From JBFIHF01 sp964411125 (lineage in GTDB: Bacteria; Myxococcota_A; Bradymonadia; Bradymonadales; Bradymonadaceae): a stretch of DNA of 15,721 nucleotides. This document shows, piece by piece, positions 6,616 to 14,218 of the stretch. Numbering within the stretch: position 1 is the first letter of the stretch; every line of letters starts with the position of its first letter. Location of the stretch: positions 1 to 15,721 of the forward strand of contig CAYPJU010000110.1 in the NCBI GenBank assembly GCA_964411125.1. The letters are read 5' to 3'. The notes under the pieces are model-generated. The model was not told where the DNA came from and did no database searches. It saw only the letters and a program-made list of their open reading frames with translations. The position numbers and the translations under genes were made by a program.

Positions 6616-8868
6616 TCACTTCTTTCGATCGACCCGGTAGACCTTCGAGCCGATGCGGACCACGAACCTGTCGCCGAGCCTCCCGACGACCTGCTTCAGC
6701 ACGGGGTGCTTCTTCAGGAGGTCGAAATATTGCTTGGAGTAGACGTCGATCCGCGTCGCCTTCGCCACGTCTTTGTCGGAAAGTCCGTCCTCCACCCAAC
6801 CAGAATCCGACCGCACGAACGTGCGCCCGGCGACCCATCGCGCCGCGACTCCGCGGTCGTCGGCGACCTTGCTCGACTCCTTGTATTCGCGGGTCGCTTC
6901 CGAGGCGGCGATCGCCCCTTCCCCCGAGGACGCCGAGAAGTCGCTGAAAGTGTCGGCCGACGGCGCGCTCGAGGGGGGAGGCCCCTCTCTGGACCGCACC
7001 GGTCTCGGCCGCGCCTCCTCTGCTTCGGCGACAGGCTCCGCCCGCTCGTCGACGGGGCGTGAGGCTCCACCTCGCACCGCGGGGCGATCGCGACGCTCGA
7101 ACTCGCTGTCGTCTACGGCAAGATAGGACGTGTAGGGCGTCACGAGCCCGAACTTCTTCGCGAGCCGCACGACTTCGTCTTTGAGCTCGGGCTGCTCCCC
7201 GTTCAGACGAATCTGCTGCAGCAAGAAGCCGACCTTTCGAGTCGCCCACAGCTTGGGCAAGAACTCGAGCGGTGCTTCCGACGAAGCGTCGAGCGCCATC
7301 GGCGCCGTCTTCGAAGCACTGCCGCCACCTCCGAAGTCGAACGAGCGCTCCTCGCTGCCGACTTTTCCGCGCACCAACACCTTGTCCTGGAAAGGGGTCC
7401 GGTTGCGGCCGAACAACACGATCTGGTCGCCGCGGAAGAGGTCGCCGATCGGCGTCGGGTAGACGTCGAATACCCGCGTCTTGCCGAAATCGACCACGAC
7501 GTCGGAGAGCACCGGCGAGCTGATGCGGGTGTAGAGCGCCGCGACGGCGGTCTCGAGGTTCTGCCCCGGCTTCACGTAGTCGGCGCGGCCTCGCCCCGTA
7601 TCGGCGAGCCCGTCCATCAGCACCGCGTTGACTTCGTACCCGACGCCGAAGCTGAAGATGCGGTCCTTCGACGACATCTTCTGCTTCACCGATTCGAGAA
7701 TTGCGGTCGGCACCGTCATCCCCACGGTGGGGCGACCATCCGTGACGAAGATCACCTGATGCGGCTGGAACTTCGACGTCTTCTGGGCGAGCGCCTCCTT
7801 CAGCGCAGGTTCGATCGCCGTCCCTCCGGCCGGTGAGAGTTCACGCGCGAACCCGACCCCGCGCTTCCGATTTTCCGGCGTCGCCGCCACCGGGGCATCC
7901 CACAGCTTCTCGACGTCCGTCGAGAACCGGACCACGTTGAAGTGGTCCTGCGGCCGCAACCGGTCGATGCAGAACGCCAGCGTCGCGCGTGCCTGCTCGA
8001 TCTTCTCGCCCGCCATCGACCCCGACGTGTCCATCACGAAGGTGAACGTCTGCCCGATCTCGTCCTGAGCCGCCGCCTCCACCCGCGGTGCGATCGCCAG
8101 CATGAAGTAGCCCTTCTCTCCCCCCTCCCCGTCGGGGTCGTGCGTCATCAGCGACACGCCGATGTCGCGCTCGGAGTAGGACAGAAAGAGCTGAAAGTCG
8201 CGATCGAGCTCGGCGTTGAGCTCCTCGGTGCCCACGATCACTTTCGCGTCCGATTTTCGATGCACACCGACCGTGTGGGTCGGCGAATAGACGTTGGTGA
8301 TCGGGATGGACGAGTTGACGACCGCCGTGAGCGTGAAATCTTGCGCGGTCTTCGCCGTCACGTACTTGCGCCCCGCGGAGACGGGGTAGGTGAAGGTGAA
8401 CATCCCCCCTTCTCGCTCGAGCACCTGCCCGAACTTCAGCTCCAGCTTCTGCGTTCCGCCCGGCGGGATCGGGAAGATGCTCGCTCGGAACAGCCGCCCG
8501 TCCATGTACTCGACGAGCCCGGGGTCCTGGGCGCGCCGCACGATGCTCTCGTAGATCCGCCGCGCCTCGTCCTTCTCCAGCACGGCCCCCGGCGTCTTCT
8601 TCCCCTCGATCCACAACGAGAAGTCACTGACGGTTCCGCCCTTCGGGATCGGGAAGACGAACACCGCCTCCATCTGGCGGTCGGTGTGGTTACGGAAGAC
8701 CTGTTCCACCGTCGTCACCGCCGCGTTGTTGGTGATCGTGACCGTCGCGCGATGCGACTCGACGTCGAACGGACGCACCCCGTCGTCGTTCGGGATCAAG
8801 AGCCCGATCGCGAAGGCGTCGAGAGGGAGGAAGGCGAGCAGCAAAGCGAAGGCGAGGGCAAGGCGCAT
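6616..8868 (-). CDS. Secreted VIT and von Willebrand factor A domain protein
   Basis: A 750-residue exported protein. The signal peptide (MRLALAFALLLAFLPLDAFA) has no lipobox. Residues of about 25-150 form a VIT domain (TVEQVFRNHTDRQMEAVFVFPIP in outline, then a W-containing SLWIEGK strand and the EARRIYE segment). A VWA domain follows at about 272-440 with a complete metal-ion-dependent adhesion site: DTSGS at 280-284 (Asp280, Ser282, Ser284), Thr350 in GGTAI and Asp377 in VTDG. It should therefore bind a divalent metal and a protein ligand. Residues of about 600-670 are low-complexity, Pro/Arg/Ser/Glu-rich, followed by a compact C-terminal segment rich in basic residues. The start has GGAG about 8 nt upstream. 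It lies between the TPR lipoprotein and the amidohydrolase-family gene. The partner is unknown; the neighbouring TPR/HEAT lipoprotein is a reasonable candidate. Confidence 0.9.
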   Translation of the reverse strand: MRLALAFALLLAFLPLDAFAIGLLIPNDDGVRPFDVESHRATVTITNNAAVTTVEQVFRNHTDRQMEAVFVFPIPKGGTVSDFSLWIEGKKTPGAVLEKDEARRIYESIVRRAQDPGLVEYMDGRLFRASIFPIPPGGTQKLELKFGQVLEREGGMFTFTYPVSAGRKYVTAKTAQDFTLTAVVNSSIPITNVYSPTHTVGVHRKSDAKVIVGTEELNAELDRDFQLFLSYSERDIGVSLMTHDPDGEGGEKGYFMLAIAPRVEAAAQDEIGQTFTFVMDTSGSMAGEKIEQARATLAFCIDRLRPQDHFNVVRFSTDVEKLWDAPVAATPENRKRGVGFARELSPAGGTAIEPALKEALAQKTSKFQPHQVIFVTDGRPTVGMTVPTAILESVKQKMSSKDRIFSFGVGYEVNAVLMDGLADTGRGRADYVKPGQNLETAVAALYTRISSPVLSDVVVDFGKTRVFDVYPTPIGDLFRGDQIVLFGRNRTPFQDKVLVRGKVGSEERSFDFGGGGSASKTAPMALDASSEAPLEFLPKLWATRKVGFLLQQIRLNGEQPELKDEVVRLAKKFGLVTPYTSYLAVDDSEFERRDRPAVRGGASRPVDERAEPVAEAEEARPRPVRSREGPPPSSAPSADTFSDFSASSGEGAIAASEATREYKESSKVADDRGVAARWVAGRTFVRSDSGWVEDGLSDKDVAKATRIDVYSKQYFDLLKKHPVLKQVVGRLGDRFVVRIGSKVYRVDRKK

Positions 8869-8901
8869 GGGGTCGCTCCAGTCGGGTCGCTCTGTTCAAC
8901 G

Positions 8902-8929
8902 TCCGGTGCGCCGGAAAGATCTAGATCTT
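8902..8929. promoter_or_regulatory. Hairpin plus 14-bp perfect palindrome between operon genes
   Basis: In the 99-bp space between the TPR lipoprotein and the VWA gene there is a small hairpin TCCGG-TGCG-CCGGA (8902-8915) followed by the perfect palindrome AAGATCTAGATCTT (8916-8929). There is no T tract, so it does not look like a classical terminator. It could be an operator for an internal promoter or an mRNA processing or stability element. Confidence 0.35.
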
Positions 8930-8967
8930 CACGTCCCCCGAGCGAAACGCGGAGAGCGCACCGCGCG

Positions 8968-9873
8968 TCAGTCTTTCACGAACGTCGGCTTGTCCCCGGC
9001 GGTCTCGCCGTCCTTCAGTTGCTTGAGCGCCTCTTTTGCGGCGAGTCGAACTCGGCGATCCGGGTCGCTGGTGCCGAGGACTTCGAGGTTCTTCTTCACC
9101 GACGCGATGTCGAGCTCGATGGCGAGGTAGATCGCCTTCTCGCGAACTTCGGGCGCGGGGTCGGTCACCGACTTCGCGATCGCCTGGTTCGCGCGGTCGT
9201 CGTCGACGAAGCTGAAGATGTCGAGGATCCGCACCTTCTCTTCGGGCGGAGTCTCCGCCGCCTCCAGGTTCTTCGCGAGCTTGTAGACCTTCTTTTCGTA
9301 ATCGTAGAAGAGCTTCTCGGCATCTTCTTTGCGCCCCGCCTTGGTGTAGAGTCCCGCGAGCTCGACGAGCGCCTGCAGGTAATCGGGCTGCAGTTGCACC
9401 GTCCGCTCGTAGGCCTTGATCGCCTTGGTCGTCAGCCCCTGCTCGGCGAGCGTACGGGCGAGGACGAAATGAACCTCGGGGATGCCTGGCGCCTTCTCGC
9501 GGAGCCGCTCGTACAATTGCTGCGCCCGGTCTTCGCGCTCCGACTCGTTGTAGATCTCACCCAGCGCGATCGTCGCGGTGACGACGGGGCCCGAGACCGG
9601 TTCCGTCTCGATCAACTTTTCGAAGAGCGCTTCGGCCTCCTCCCACTGGTCGTTGAGGAACGCCGACTTGGCCTGAATCAGCAACTGCATCTGCGCCTCG
9701 GTCCCCGGCCCCAGCCCTTCCTGGCGGACGACCTCGACCTCCATCTCGACTTTCTTGGGCTCCTCGGCGACCTCCGGCTTCTCTTCGCTCGGCGGTTCGG
9801 GCGGCGGCTCCGCCTTGCGCTCACAGGCGGTCGTGGAGAGCAGGAGAGCCAGAGTCAGTGCTGTTCGGGTCAT
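8968..9873 (-). CDS. TPR- and HEAT-repeat lipoprotein
   Basis: A 301-residue lipoprotein: the signal peptide ends at STTAC (Cys17), then comes a Pro/Glu-rich linker (about residues 20-55). About residues 60-190 contain tetratricopeptide repeats (the FLNDQWEEAEALFEKLI unit, ALGEIYNESEREDRAQQLYERL, a third AEQGLTTKAIKAYERTVQLQP unit, and YLQALVELAGLYTKAGRKEDAEKLF, all in outline). The C-terminal part (about 205-290) has HEAT-like helices with the typical DPAPEVREKA and DPDRRVRLAA patterns. Both repeat types mediate protein-protein contact. The ATG overlaps the stop of the histidine kinase by 4 bp (ATGA) and lacks a clear ribosome binding site, so translation is probably coupled to the kinase. 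No enzyme activity is expected. Confidence 0.87.
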   Translation of the reverse strand: MTRTALTLALLLSTTACERKAEPPPEPPSEEKPEVAEEPKKVEMEVEVVRQEGLGPGTEAQMQLLIQAKSAFLNDQWEEAEALFEKLIETEPVSGPVVTATIALGEIYNESEREDRAQQLYERLREKAPGIPEVHFVLARTLAEQGLTTKAIKAYERTVQLQPDYLQALVELAGLYTKAGRKEDAEKLFYDYEKKVYKLAKNLEAAETPPEEKVRILDIFSFVDDDRANQAIAKSVTDPAPEVREKAIYLAIELDIASVKKNLEVLGTSDPDRRVRLAAKEALKQLKDGETAGDKPTFVKD

Positions 9874-11783
9874 TGTGTGGTCGGATGTCGAGGAATGCGA
9901 ACGGTGAAGGTGGTGCCTTCGTTCAGAGTACTCTCGAACGAAATCGTTCCCTCGTGATCTTCGACGATCCGCTTCACGATCGCGAGACCGAGGCCCGTGC
10001 CGTCCGATTTGCCCTGCGTGACGAACTCGTCGAAGAGGCGGTGGCGAATCTCGAGCGGGATCCCTGCACCGGTGTCGCTGAAGTCGAAGCAGATCGTGTC
10101 GCCGTCGAGCGTCGAGGTGATCGTGAACGTCCCGCCGTCCGGCTGCATCGAGTCGCTCGCGTTGCGCGCGAGGTTGAGGATCATTCGCTGGAACTTGCCG
10201 AGGTCGACGTGCATCTCCTCGCGGTACTGAAGGTCGAGGACGAGCCGAACGTTCTTCGGTGAGAGTTCCTTCTCCAGGAGCTCCGAGAGGTCTTCGAAGT
10301 AATTCGGGACGAAGGTCTTGCGCCGCAGGATCGTGGTGTCACCGCGCGCAAAATCGAGGAGCTCGCGCGTCATCTGCCCCAACCCCTCGACCTGCCGCTT
10401 GATCGTCGCCGCGTAGTCGGCCCTTCGTTCGGGGTCGTCCGCCTTCGCCATCAGTTGCACGTACCCGTTGATGATCGCGATCGGGTTCTTCAGGTCGTGC
10501 ACGACGCCGCTCAACATCTGCCCGATGCTCGCCAGACGGTTCGCTTTCTCCATCTCCTCGTGATGCCGCCGCGCGACGATCGCGCCGGCGATCCGTGCGG
10601 CGATCAGGTTCAGCACCTTCAGTTCGTCGCGCGTGAACCCCCGCTCGCGTTCGACGTGGTTCAAGATCTCGATCGCCCCGATCGGCTCCTCCCCTTCGTC
10701 GAAGAGCGGCACCGCCATCGCGTTTTCGGGCCGCAACTTCAAGAGCTCCGCGAGCCCCGGCGGCGGCGCGCACGCGGTGACGTCGTTCGCGATGAACGGC
10801 TTGCGCGTGGCGACGACCTGACCACTCACGCCCGCGCCCGGCGCCACGCTCCCGATCCGAAACGACGACCGCTCCCCGTCGAACGAGTAGGCGAACGCGC
10901 GCAGGTGACCCGGCTCACGCAGCGTCAGGACCACACCCTGAGCGTGAAACACCTCCGCCATCTTCTGCGTCGTCGACTCCACGAACGACTCCAGGTTCAC
11001 CGTCTGCGCGAGCTGCCGATCGATCTCCGCCAGGAGATCGAGCTCCGCGACCCGCCGCTCCAGCTTGCGAGCGAGGTCCGTGAGCTCGACGTTCTTCTCG
11101 AGGATCGACAGGTAGAGCCGGCTGTTCTCGATCGCGATCGCGATCTGAGCGCAGAGGGCGGACAAGAGGTTCTCGTCCTCCGGCGTGAAGGGCCCGTTCC
11201 GGCGGTTCAGGACCTGGATCACGCCGACCGTTCGCCCCTCCTGGTTCCGAATCGGCTGGCAGAGGATGCTCTGCGTCTGGAACCCCGTCTTCGCGTCGAC
11301 CTCAGGGTTGAAACGCGGGTCGTTGTACGCGTCGCGGATGTTGATCGACTTGTCGTTCTGCGCCACCCATCCGGCGATCCCCTGCCCGAGGTCGAGCCGG
11401 ATCTCCTGGTTCAGGATCCCCTGCGTGACCTTCGACCAGAGCTCGCCGCGCTCCTCGTCGACCAGAAAGAGCGTCGACCGCTCCGCCTCCATCAGGCTCG
11501 TCACCTTGTCCATCACGACGGCGAGCAGCTCGTCGAGATGGATGGCGGTCCCGAGCGCGGTGCCGATCTCGGTGATGCAGGCGATCTTCGCCTCCTGCTG
11601 CGTCACGACCTCCCGCAACACCTTCACCAGCTTGATCAACTCGAGCTTCGAGAGCTGTTCGAGATGCTCCTGCCGAAAGGCGTCGGGGTGTTCGATCCAC
11701 ACCTCGAACTCCGCCGTGGCGGGCTCGTAACTTCCGGTCCTGCGGGCGGGAACCGTGGTTGTCGGCGTGACGTCTTCGGACAT
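9870..11783 (-). CDS. Soluble GAF-GAF sensor histidine kinase
   Basis: A 637-residue kinase with no membrane segment. The order is a short helical N-terminal part (EQLSKLELIKLVKVLREVV), GAF 1 (about 75-230), a coiled linker (YLSILEKNVELTDLARKLE), GAF 2 (about 255-415), a HisKA dimerisation domain with H-box VVHDLKNP (His429) and an HATPase_c domain with N-box NLARNASDSM (Asn541), G1 DTGAGIP (Asp570), F-box LFDEFVTQG and G2 GTGLGLAIVK. All catalytic motifs are intact. The GAF domains probably bind a small molecule, cofactor or cyclic nucleotide. No response regulator or receiver domain is adjacent. I chose the ATG at 11783: upstream in-frame starts exist (ATG 11843, TTG 11867), but the extra codons have an AT-richer third position than the rest of the gene and no well-spaced ribosome binding site. 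Confidence 0.9.
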   Translation of the reverse strand: MSEDVTPTTTVPARRTGSYEPATAEFEVWIEHPDAFRQEHLEQLSKLELIKLVKVLREVVTQQEAKIACITEIGTALGTAIHLDELLAVVMDKVTSLMEAERSTLFLVDEERGELWSKVTQGILNQEIRLDLGQGIAGWVAQNDKSINIRDAYNDPRFNPEVDAKTGFQTQSILCQPIRNQEGRTVGVIQVLNRRNGPFTPEDENLLSALCAQIAIAIENSRLYLSILEKNVELTDLARKLERRVAELDLLAEIDRQLAQTVNLESFVESTTQKMAEVFHAQGVVLTLREPGHLRAFAYSFDGERSSFRIGSVAPGAGVSGQVVATRKPFIANDVTACAPPPGLAELLKLRPENAMAVPLFDEGEEPIGAIEILNHVERERGFTRDELKVLNLIAARIAGAIVARRHHEEMEKANRLASIGQMLSGVVHDLKNPIAIINGYVQLMAKADDPERRADYAATIKRQVEGLGQMTRELLDFARGDTTILRRKTFVPNYFEDLSELLEKELSPKNVRLVLDLQYREEMHVDLGKFQRMILNLARNASDSMQPDGGTFTITSTLDGDTICFDFSDTGAGIPLEIRHRLFDEFVTQGKSDGTGLGLAIVKRIVEDHEGTISFESTLNEGTTFTVRIPRHPTTQ

Positions 11784-11867
11784 GCTTTCAGGATAACACG
11801 ACTCCACTCCGATTTCCGACCCTCCGGGACCTTCCTGATCCATCGGCTCCGCGAGATACGTAAACAA

Positions 11868-11917
11868 TTGTATACAACTTGCTTGTTCGGGCGTGAGGGT
11901 GCGTACGTTTCCAACGT
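11868..11917. promoter_or_regulatory. Divergent intergenic region with two dyads
   Basis: The space between the kinase gene (-) and the lipoprotein gene at 11957 (+) is AT-richer than its surroundings and must hold promoters for both. It contains the perfect palindrome TTGTATACAA (11868-11877) and the inverted repeat ACGTT-TCC-AACGT (11905-11917). On the minus strand TACAAT within the first palindrome resembles a -10 box, but no good -35 box is correctly spaced. These are candidate regulator sites; the role is inferred. Confidence 0.3.
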
Positions 11918-11956
11918 CCCATTGGATTTGTTGATGACTGAATGGAGGGACGCAAA

Positions 11957-13258
11957 ATGGACTGGATTCACCGATTGGCGGCGCTGAGCGCCGTCGCCCT
12001 GCTCGCGTCGGCCTGCGTCGACACTCCGGAGAACCTCTCGCCGCACAGCCGCACGGTGCACGCGAACCTCTCCACCGATCTGAAGCACTCGCTCGCGTCG
12101 GACACCTTCTCGGCGCAGGTCTTCGCTGCCCGCGAGGGTGGCATCGTCACCGAAGCGAGCCGGACCGGCGTCTTCTACAAGGCGAGCTCGTTCGAGTTGG
12201 ACTTCGACGTGCACCCCGACGCGATCGGCTACGAGCTCAGAATCTCGCAGGAGGGCGTCCGGGTCGCCTCGGCTGCGATCGATCCGGAGATCGAGACGCG
12301 ACGCGTGGCTGCGCCGGTCAACACCGAGTCGACGGTCGAAGCCGACATCATGCTCAACGCCGTGATGGACGGAAGTTGGTGCGACTCCTGCTCCGTTTCG
12401 ATGATGCGCTGCCTGGTCGGTCCGCAGATGAGCGAAGAGCTCGCCGCGCGGCCGACCACCTACCACGACACCGTCGCGACGTACGGCCACGGCATCGCGC
12501 GGGCGGTCGGCGCGCTGCAGGAGCATCTGGAGGCGCAGCCCGACGGCGCCGCCAGGCTCGAGCGAGCGCAGACGATTCTTCGTCGTTCGCACGCGGCGAC
12601 GGACATCGCGCTGGTGACCGAAACGATCCGTCCGAACGCGGCGACGGCGCAGAGCGAGCTCGAGCACGCCCTGTCCGGCGCGCTTCGGGACGCGGGCTTC
12701 GAGCCGGCCGCGATGGCGCGCGCGGGCCAGATTTCCGCGGAGGTTCTCTTCGGCGGATCGAAGAACCTGCAGCCAGACCTGATCCCTCACGCGCTGGAGG
12801 CCTCGGAGCGCATTCGATGGCGGCTCGTGTCCGACTACGTCAGCGAGCGTCTGGTCGATGCGGGCGCGGACGAGATGGAGGTGGCGGGGATCAACGCGGC
12901 GTTCGCCGAGGAGCTCCACCAGACGGCCGAGCAGGGGGAGAGCGCTCCCTACTACGTGGAGCAGCTCTGGCTGGCGTTTCAGATGGCTTCGCTCGTGACC
13001 TGGGCCGAGGTCGATCCGACCGCCATTTCGATCCTCACGATCCTCGCAGATCTGGTGCCGCTCGATCGACACGCGAAGGGTGTGGCGGCCGACCTCGCGA
13101 CCCTGTCGCTCGGCGAAGAGGTCGATACGAACGCGGTCGACCGTGCGCTTACGCAGTACGACGAGAAGGTCGGTGAGTATGTGGTCGAGCGGTCGCTGCG
13201 GGACATCGTGTTCCACACGTCGGTCCCGGCGCACGCGGTCCCGCGCCTCTCGTACTGA
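11957..13258 (+). CDS. Unrecognised lipoprotein, mostly alpha-helical
   Basis: I do not recognise this 433-residue protein. The signal peptide ends at LASAC (Cys20). Residues of about 25-125 look like a beta-sandwich (alternating strands such as SFELDFDVH, GYELRISQEG, VEADIMLNAV). A small cysteine cluster follows: GSWCDSC with Cys142 and Cys145 (CxxC), and Cys152. From about residue 165 to the end the sequence is predicted largely helical and amphipathic, with many Ala, Glu and Arg. The CxxC could be a disulfide or metal site. The start at 11957 has GGAGGG about 7 nt upstream; an ATG at 11942 overlaps that ribosome binding site and is less likely. It is transcribed divergently from the kinase operon. 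Confidence 0.75.
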   Translation: MDWIHRLAALSAVALLASACVDTPENLSPHSRTVHANLSTDLKHSLASDTFSAQVFAAREGGIVTEASRTGVFYKASSFELDFDVHPDAIGYELRISQEGVRVASAAIDPEIETRRVAAPVNTESTVEADIMLNAVMDGSWCDSCSVSMMRCLVGPQMSEELAARPTTYHDTVATYGHGIARAVGALQEHLEAQPDGAARLERAQTILRRSHAATDIALVTETIRPNAATAQSELEHALSGALRDAGFEPAAMARAGQISAEVLFGGSKNLQPDLIPHALEASERIRWRLVSDYVSERLVDAGADEMEVAGINAAFAEELHQTAEQGESAPYYVEQLWLAFQMASLVTWAEVDPTAISILTILADLVPLDRHAKGVAADLATLSLGEEVDTNAVDRALTQYDEKVGEYVVERSLRDIVFHTSVPAHAVPRLSY

Positions 13259-13302
13259 GCGGCGAGCCGCCGAGGCGCAGACGCGTTTAGTTGGACTGCT
13301 CT

Positions 13303-14139
13303 CTAACGGCAGAACTCGTGCCGAACGACGCGAATCCCGTCGAACGCTTCGGTGCGTACTTCGACGAGCCGCCCGCGCGCGTCGTGGGTTCGATCTTCCC
13401 GGAGATCGACGGTGCCGTCGTCGCCGAAGTCGATCGCCCATCGCTCGGTCGGTCCGGTGGACGGAGCCTCCAGCGTCTCTCGGGCGACGATTTCGTCACC
13501 GCGGTACTTGACCGCTTCGGTCAACGCCCCACCCTCGCCAAACCGATACTCCACGCGGAACTCCGGCTCCCCGTCGACGCCGGGCAACATCTCGGCGTCG
13601 CGCTGATCGAGGGTCTCGGCGACGAGCTTCGTGCCGTCCCACTCCAGGACTCGGACCCAGTCCGTCTCGCCGTCGACGCCCGCCTTGCCGCGCTCGTCGA
13701 AGCGGTCTCCCTCCTCGCGGACGAGTCGATCCCCCTCGAAGGTGCGGGTGACGGTCTCGATCACCGTGCCGTCGGGCAGAGCGCGCGTCTCGGCGGCGGG
13801 CCGTCCGGCGTCGTCCACCGTCGTGCGAACCTCGAGCTCGGGGCTCCCGTCGCCGTCTTCGTCCCAGAGGGCACGACGCGGATCGCCCTCGACATAGCGG
13901 ACCGATCCCATGACCCCGTTCGTCTCGATCGACGTGGCGCAGGCGCCGAATCCGGGGATCGACGGTTGGACGTCGGCGCGCCTGGCGTTCTTGGCCGTGC
14001 TGCAGCCGATCAGGAAAAAAATGCCGATATACAGAAAAGTACGTGGAATGAGATTTCTGGTGACGAAGTTGTATCCATGCCCTCCATGAGGGCACGTGCT
14101 GAGCCTGGGGCCGGTGACAGGGCGACAGGATTTCAGCAT
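13303..14139 (-). CDS. Lipoprotein with charged beta-strand repeats and an unusual N-terminus
   Basis: A 278-residue protein. A hydrophobic segment with a lipobox (FLYIGIFFLIGC, Cys46) marks it as a lipoprotein, but about 33 mainly polar residues precede that segment, far longer than a normal n-region. The ATG at 14139 nevertheless has the best ribosome binding site in the window (AAAGGAGG 4 nt upstream), and no other ATG, GTG or TTG lies in frame before the hydrophobic segment. The mature part has a DEDGDG acidic loop (possible calcium site) and repeated strand-turn units of the type D-G-T-V-x-x-x-V-T-R-T-F-E-G, resembling YD/RHS or similar beta repeats, down to the C-terminal FCR. Function is unknown. 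It lies downstream of another lipoprotein gene on the same strand. Confidence 0.7.
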   Translation of the reverse strand: MLKSCRPVTGPRLSTCPHGGHGYNFVTRNLIPRTFLYIGIFFLIGCSTAKNARRADVQPSIPGFGACATSIETNGVMGSVRYVEGDPRRALWDEDGDGSPELEVRTTVDDAGRPAAETRALPDGTVIETVTRTFEGDRLVREEGDRFDERGKAGVDGETDWVRVLEWDGTKLVAETLDQRDAEMLPGVDGEPEFRVEYRFGEGGALTEAVKYRGDEIVARETLEAPSTGPTERWAIDFGDDGTVDLREDRTHDARGRLVEVRTEAFDGIRVVRHEFCR

Positions 14140-14160
14140 GACTCCTCCTTTCGGCGGCTG

Positions 14161-14182
14161 ACCCGGCTCTCACGAGCCGGGT
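14161..14182. terminator. Strong hairpin between the two right-end lipoprotein genes
   Basis: A perfect 9-bp GC-rich stem ACCCGGCTC (14161-14169) and GAGCCGGGT (14174-14182) with a 4-nt loop sits between the gene ending at 14219 and the gene starting at 14139, both on the minus strand. No T tract follows on the minus strand, and only a short broken one follows on the plus strand. It may be a weak or factor-assisted terminator, or a leader hairpin just before the ribosome binding site at 14143-14150. The call as a terminator is tentative. Confidence 0.4.
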
Positions 14183-14218
14183 TAGCTGTTTCTTGGGGTT
14201 TCGTCGCGACGCGGACGA

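Noticed and set aside
6616..8868. VWA gene as part of a MoxR-VWA chaperone or a ternary conflict system
   Set aside because: There is no MoxR-type AAA ATPase or other partner nearby, and the protein is exported with a VIT domain, unlike cytoplasmic MoxR partners.
7942..9957. A 671-codon plus-strand open frame opposite the VIT-VWA and TPR genes, and similar long frames at 27-1787, 3353-4498, 4688-5881, 10455-11987, 11636-13441, 13291-14247 and 14525-15688
   Set aside because: These are shadows of real genes in GC-rich DNA. They are rich in Arg, His and Pro with no domain motifs, while the overlapping frame has clear family motifs or a signal peptide.
9870..11783. Complete two-component system
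   Set aside because: Only the kinase is present. No receiver domain or DNA-binding response regulator was found in any reading frame of the window.
13259..13302. Terminator between the convergent lipoprotein genes
   Set aside because: The only stem (GCGGC-GA-GCCGC) has a two-base loop and no T tract, so it is not a convincing terminator.
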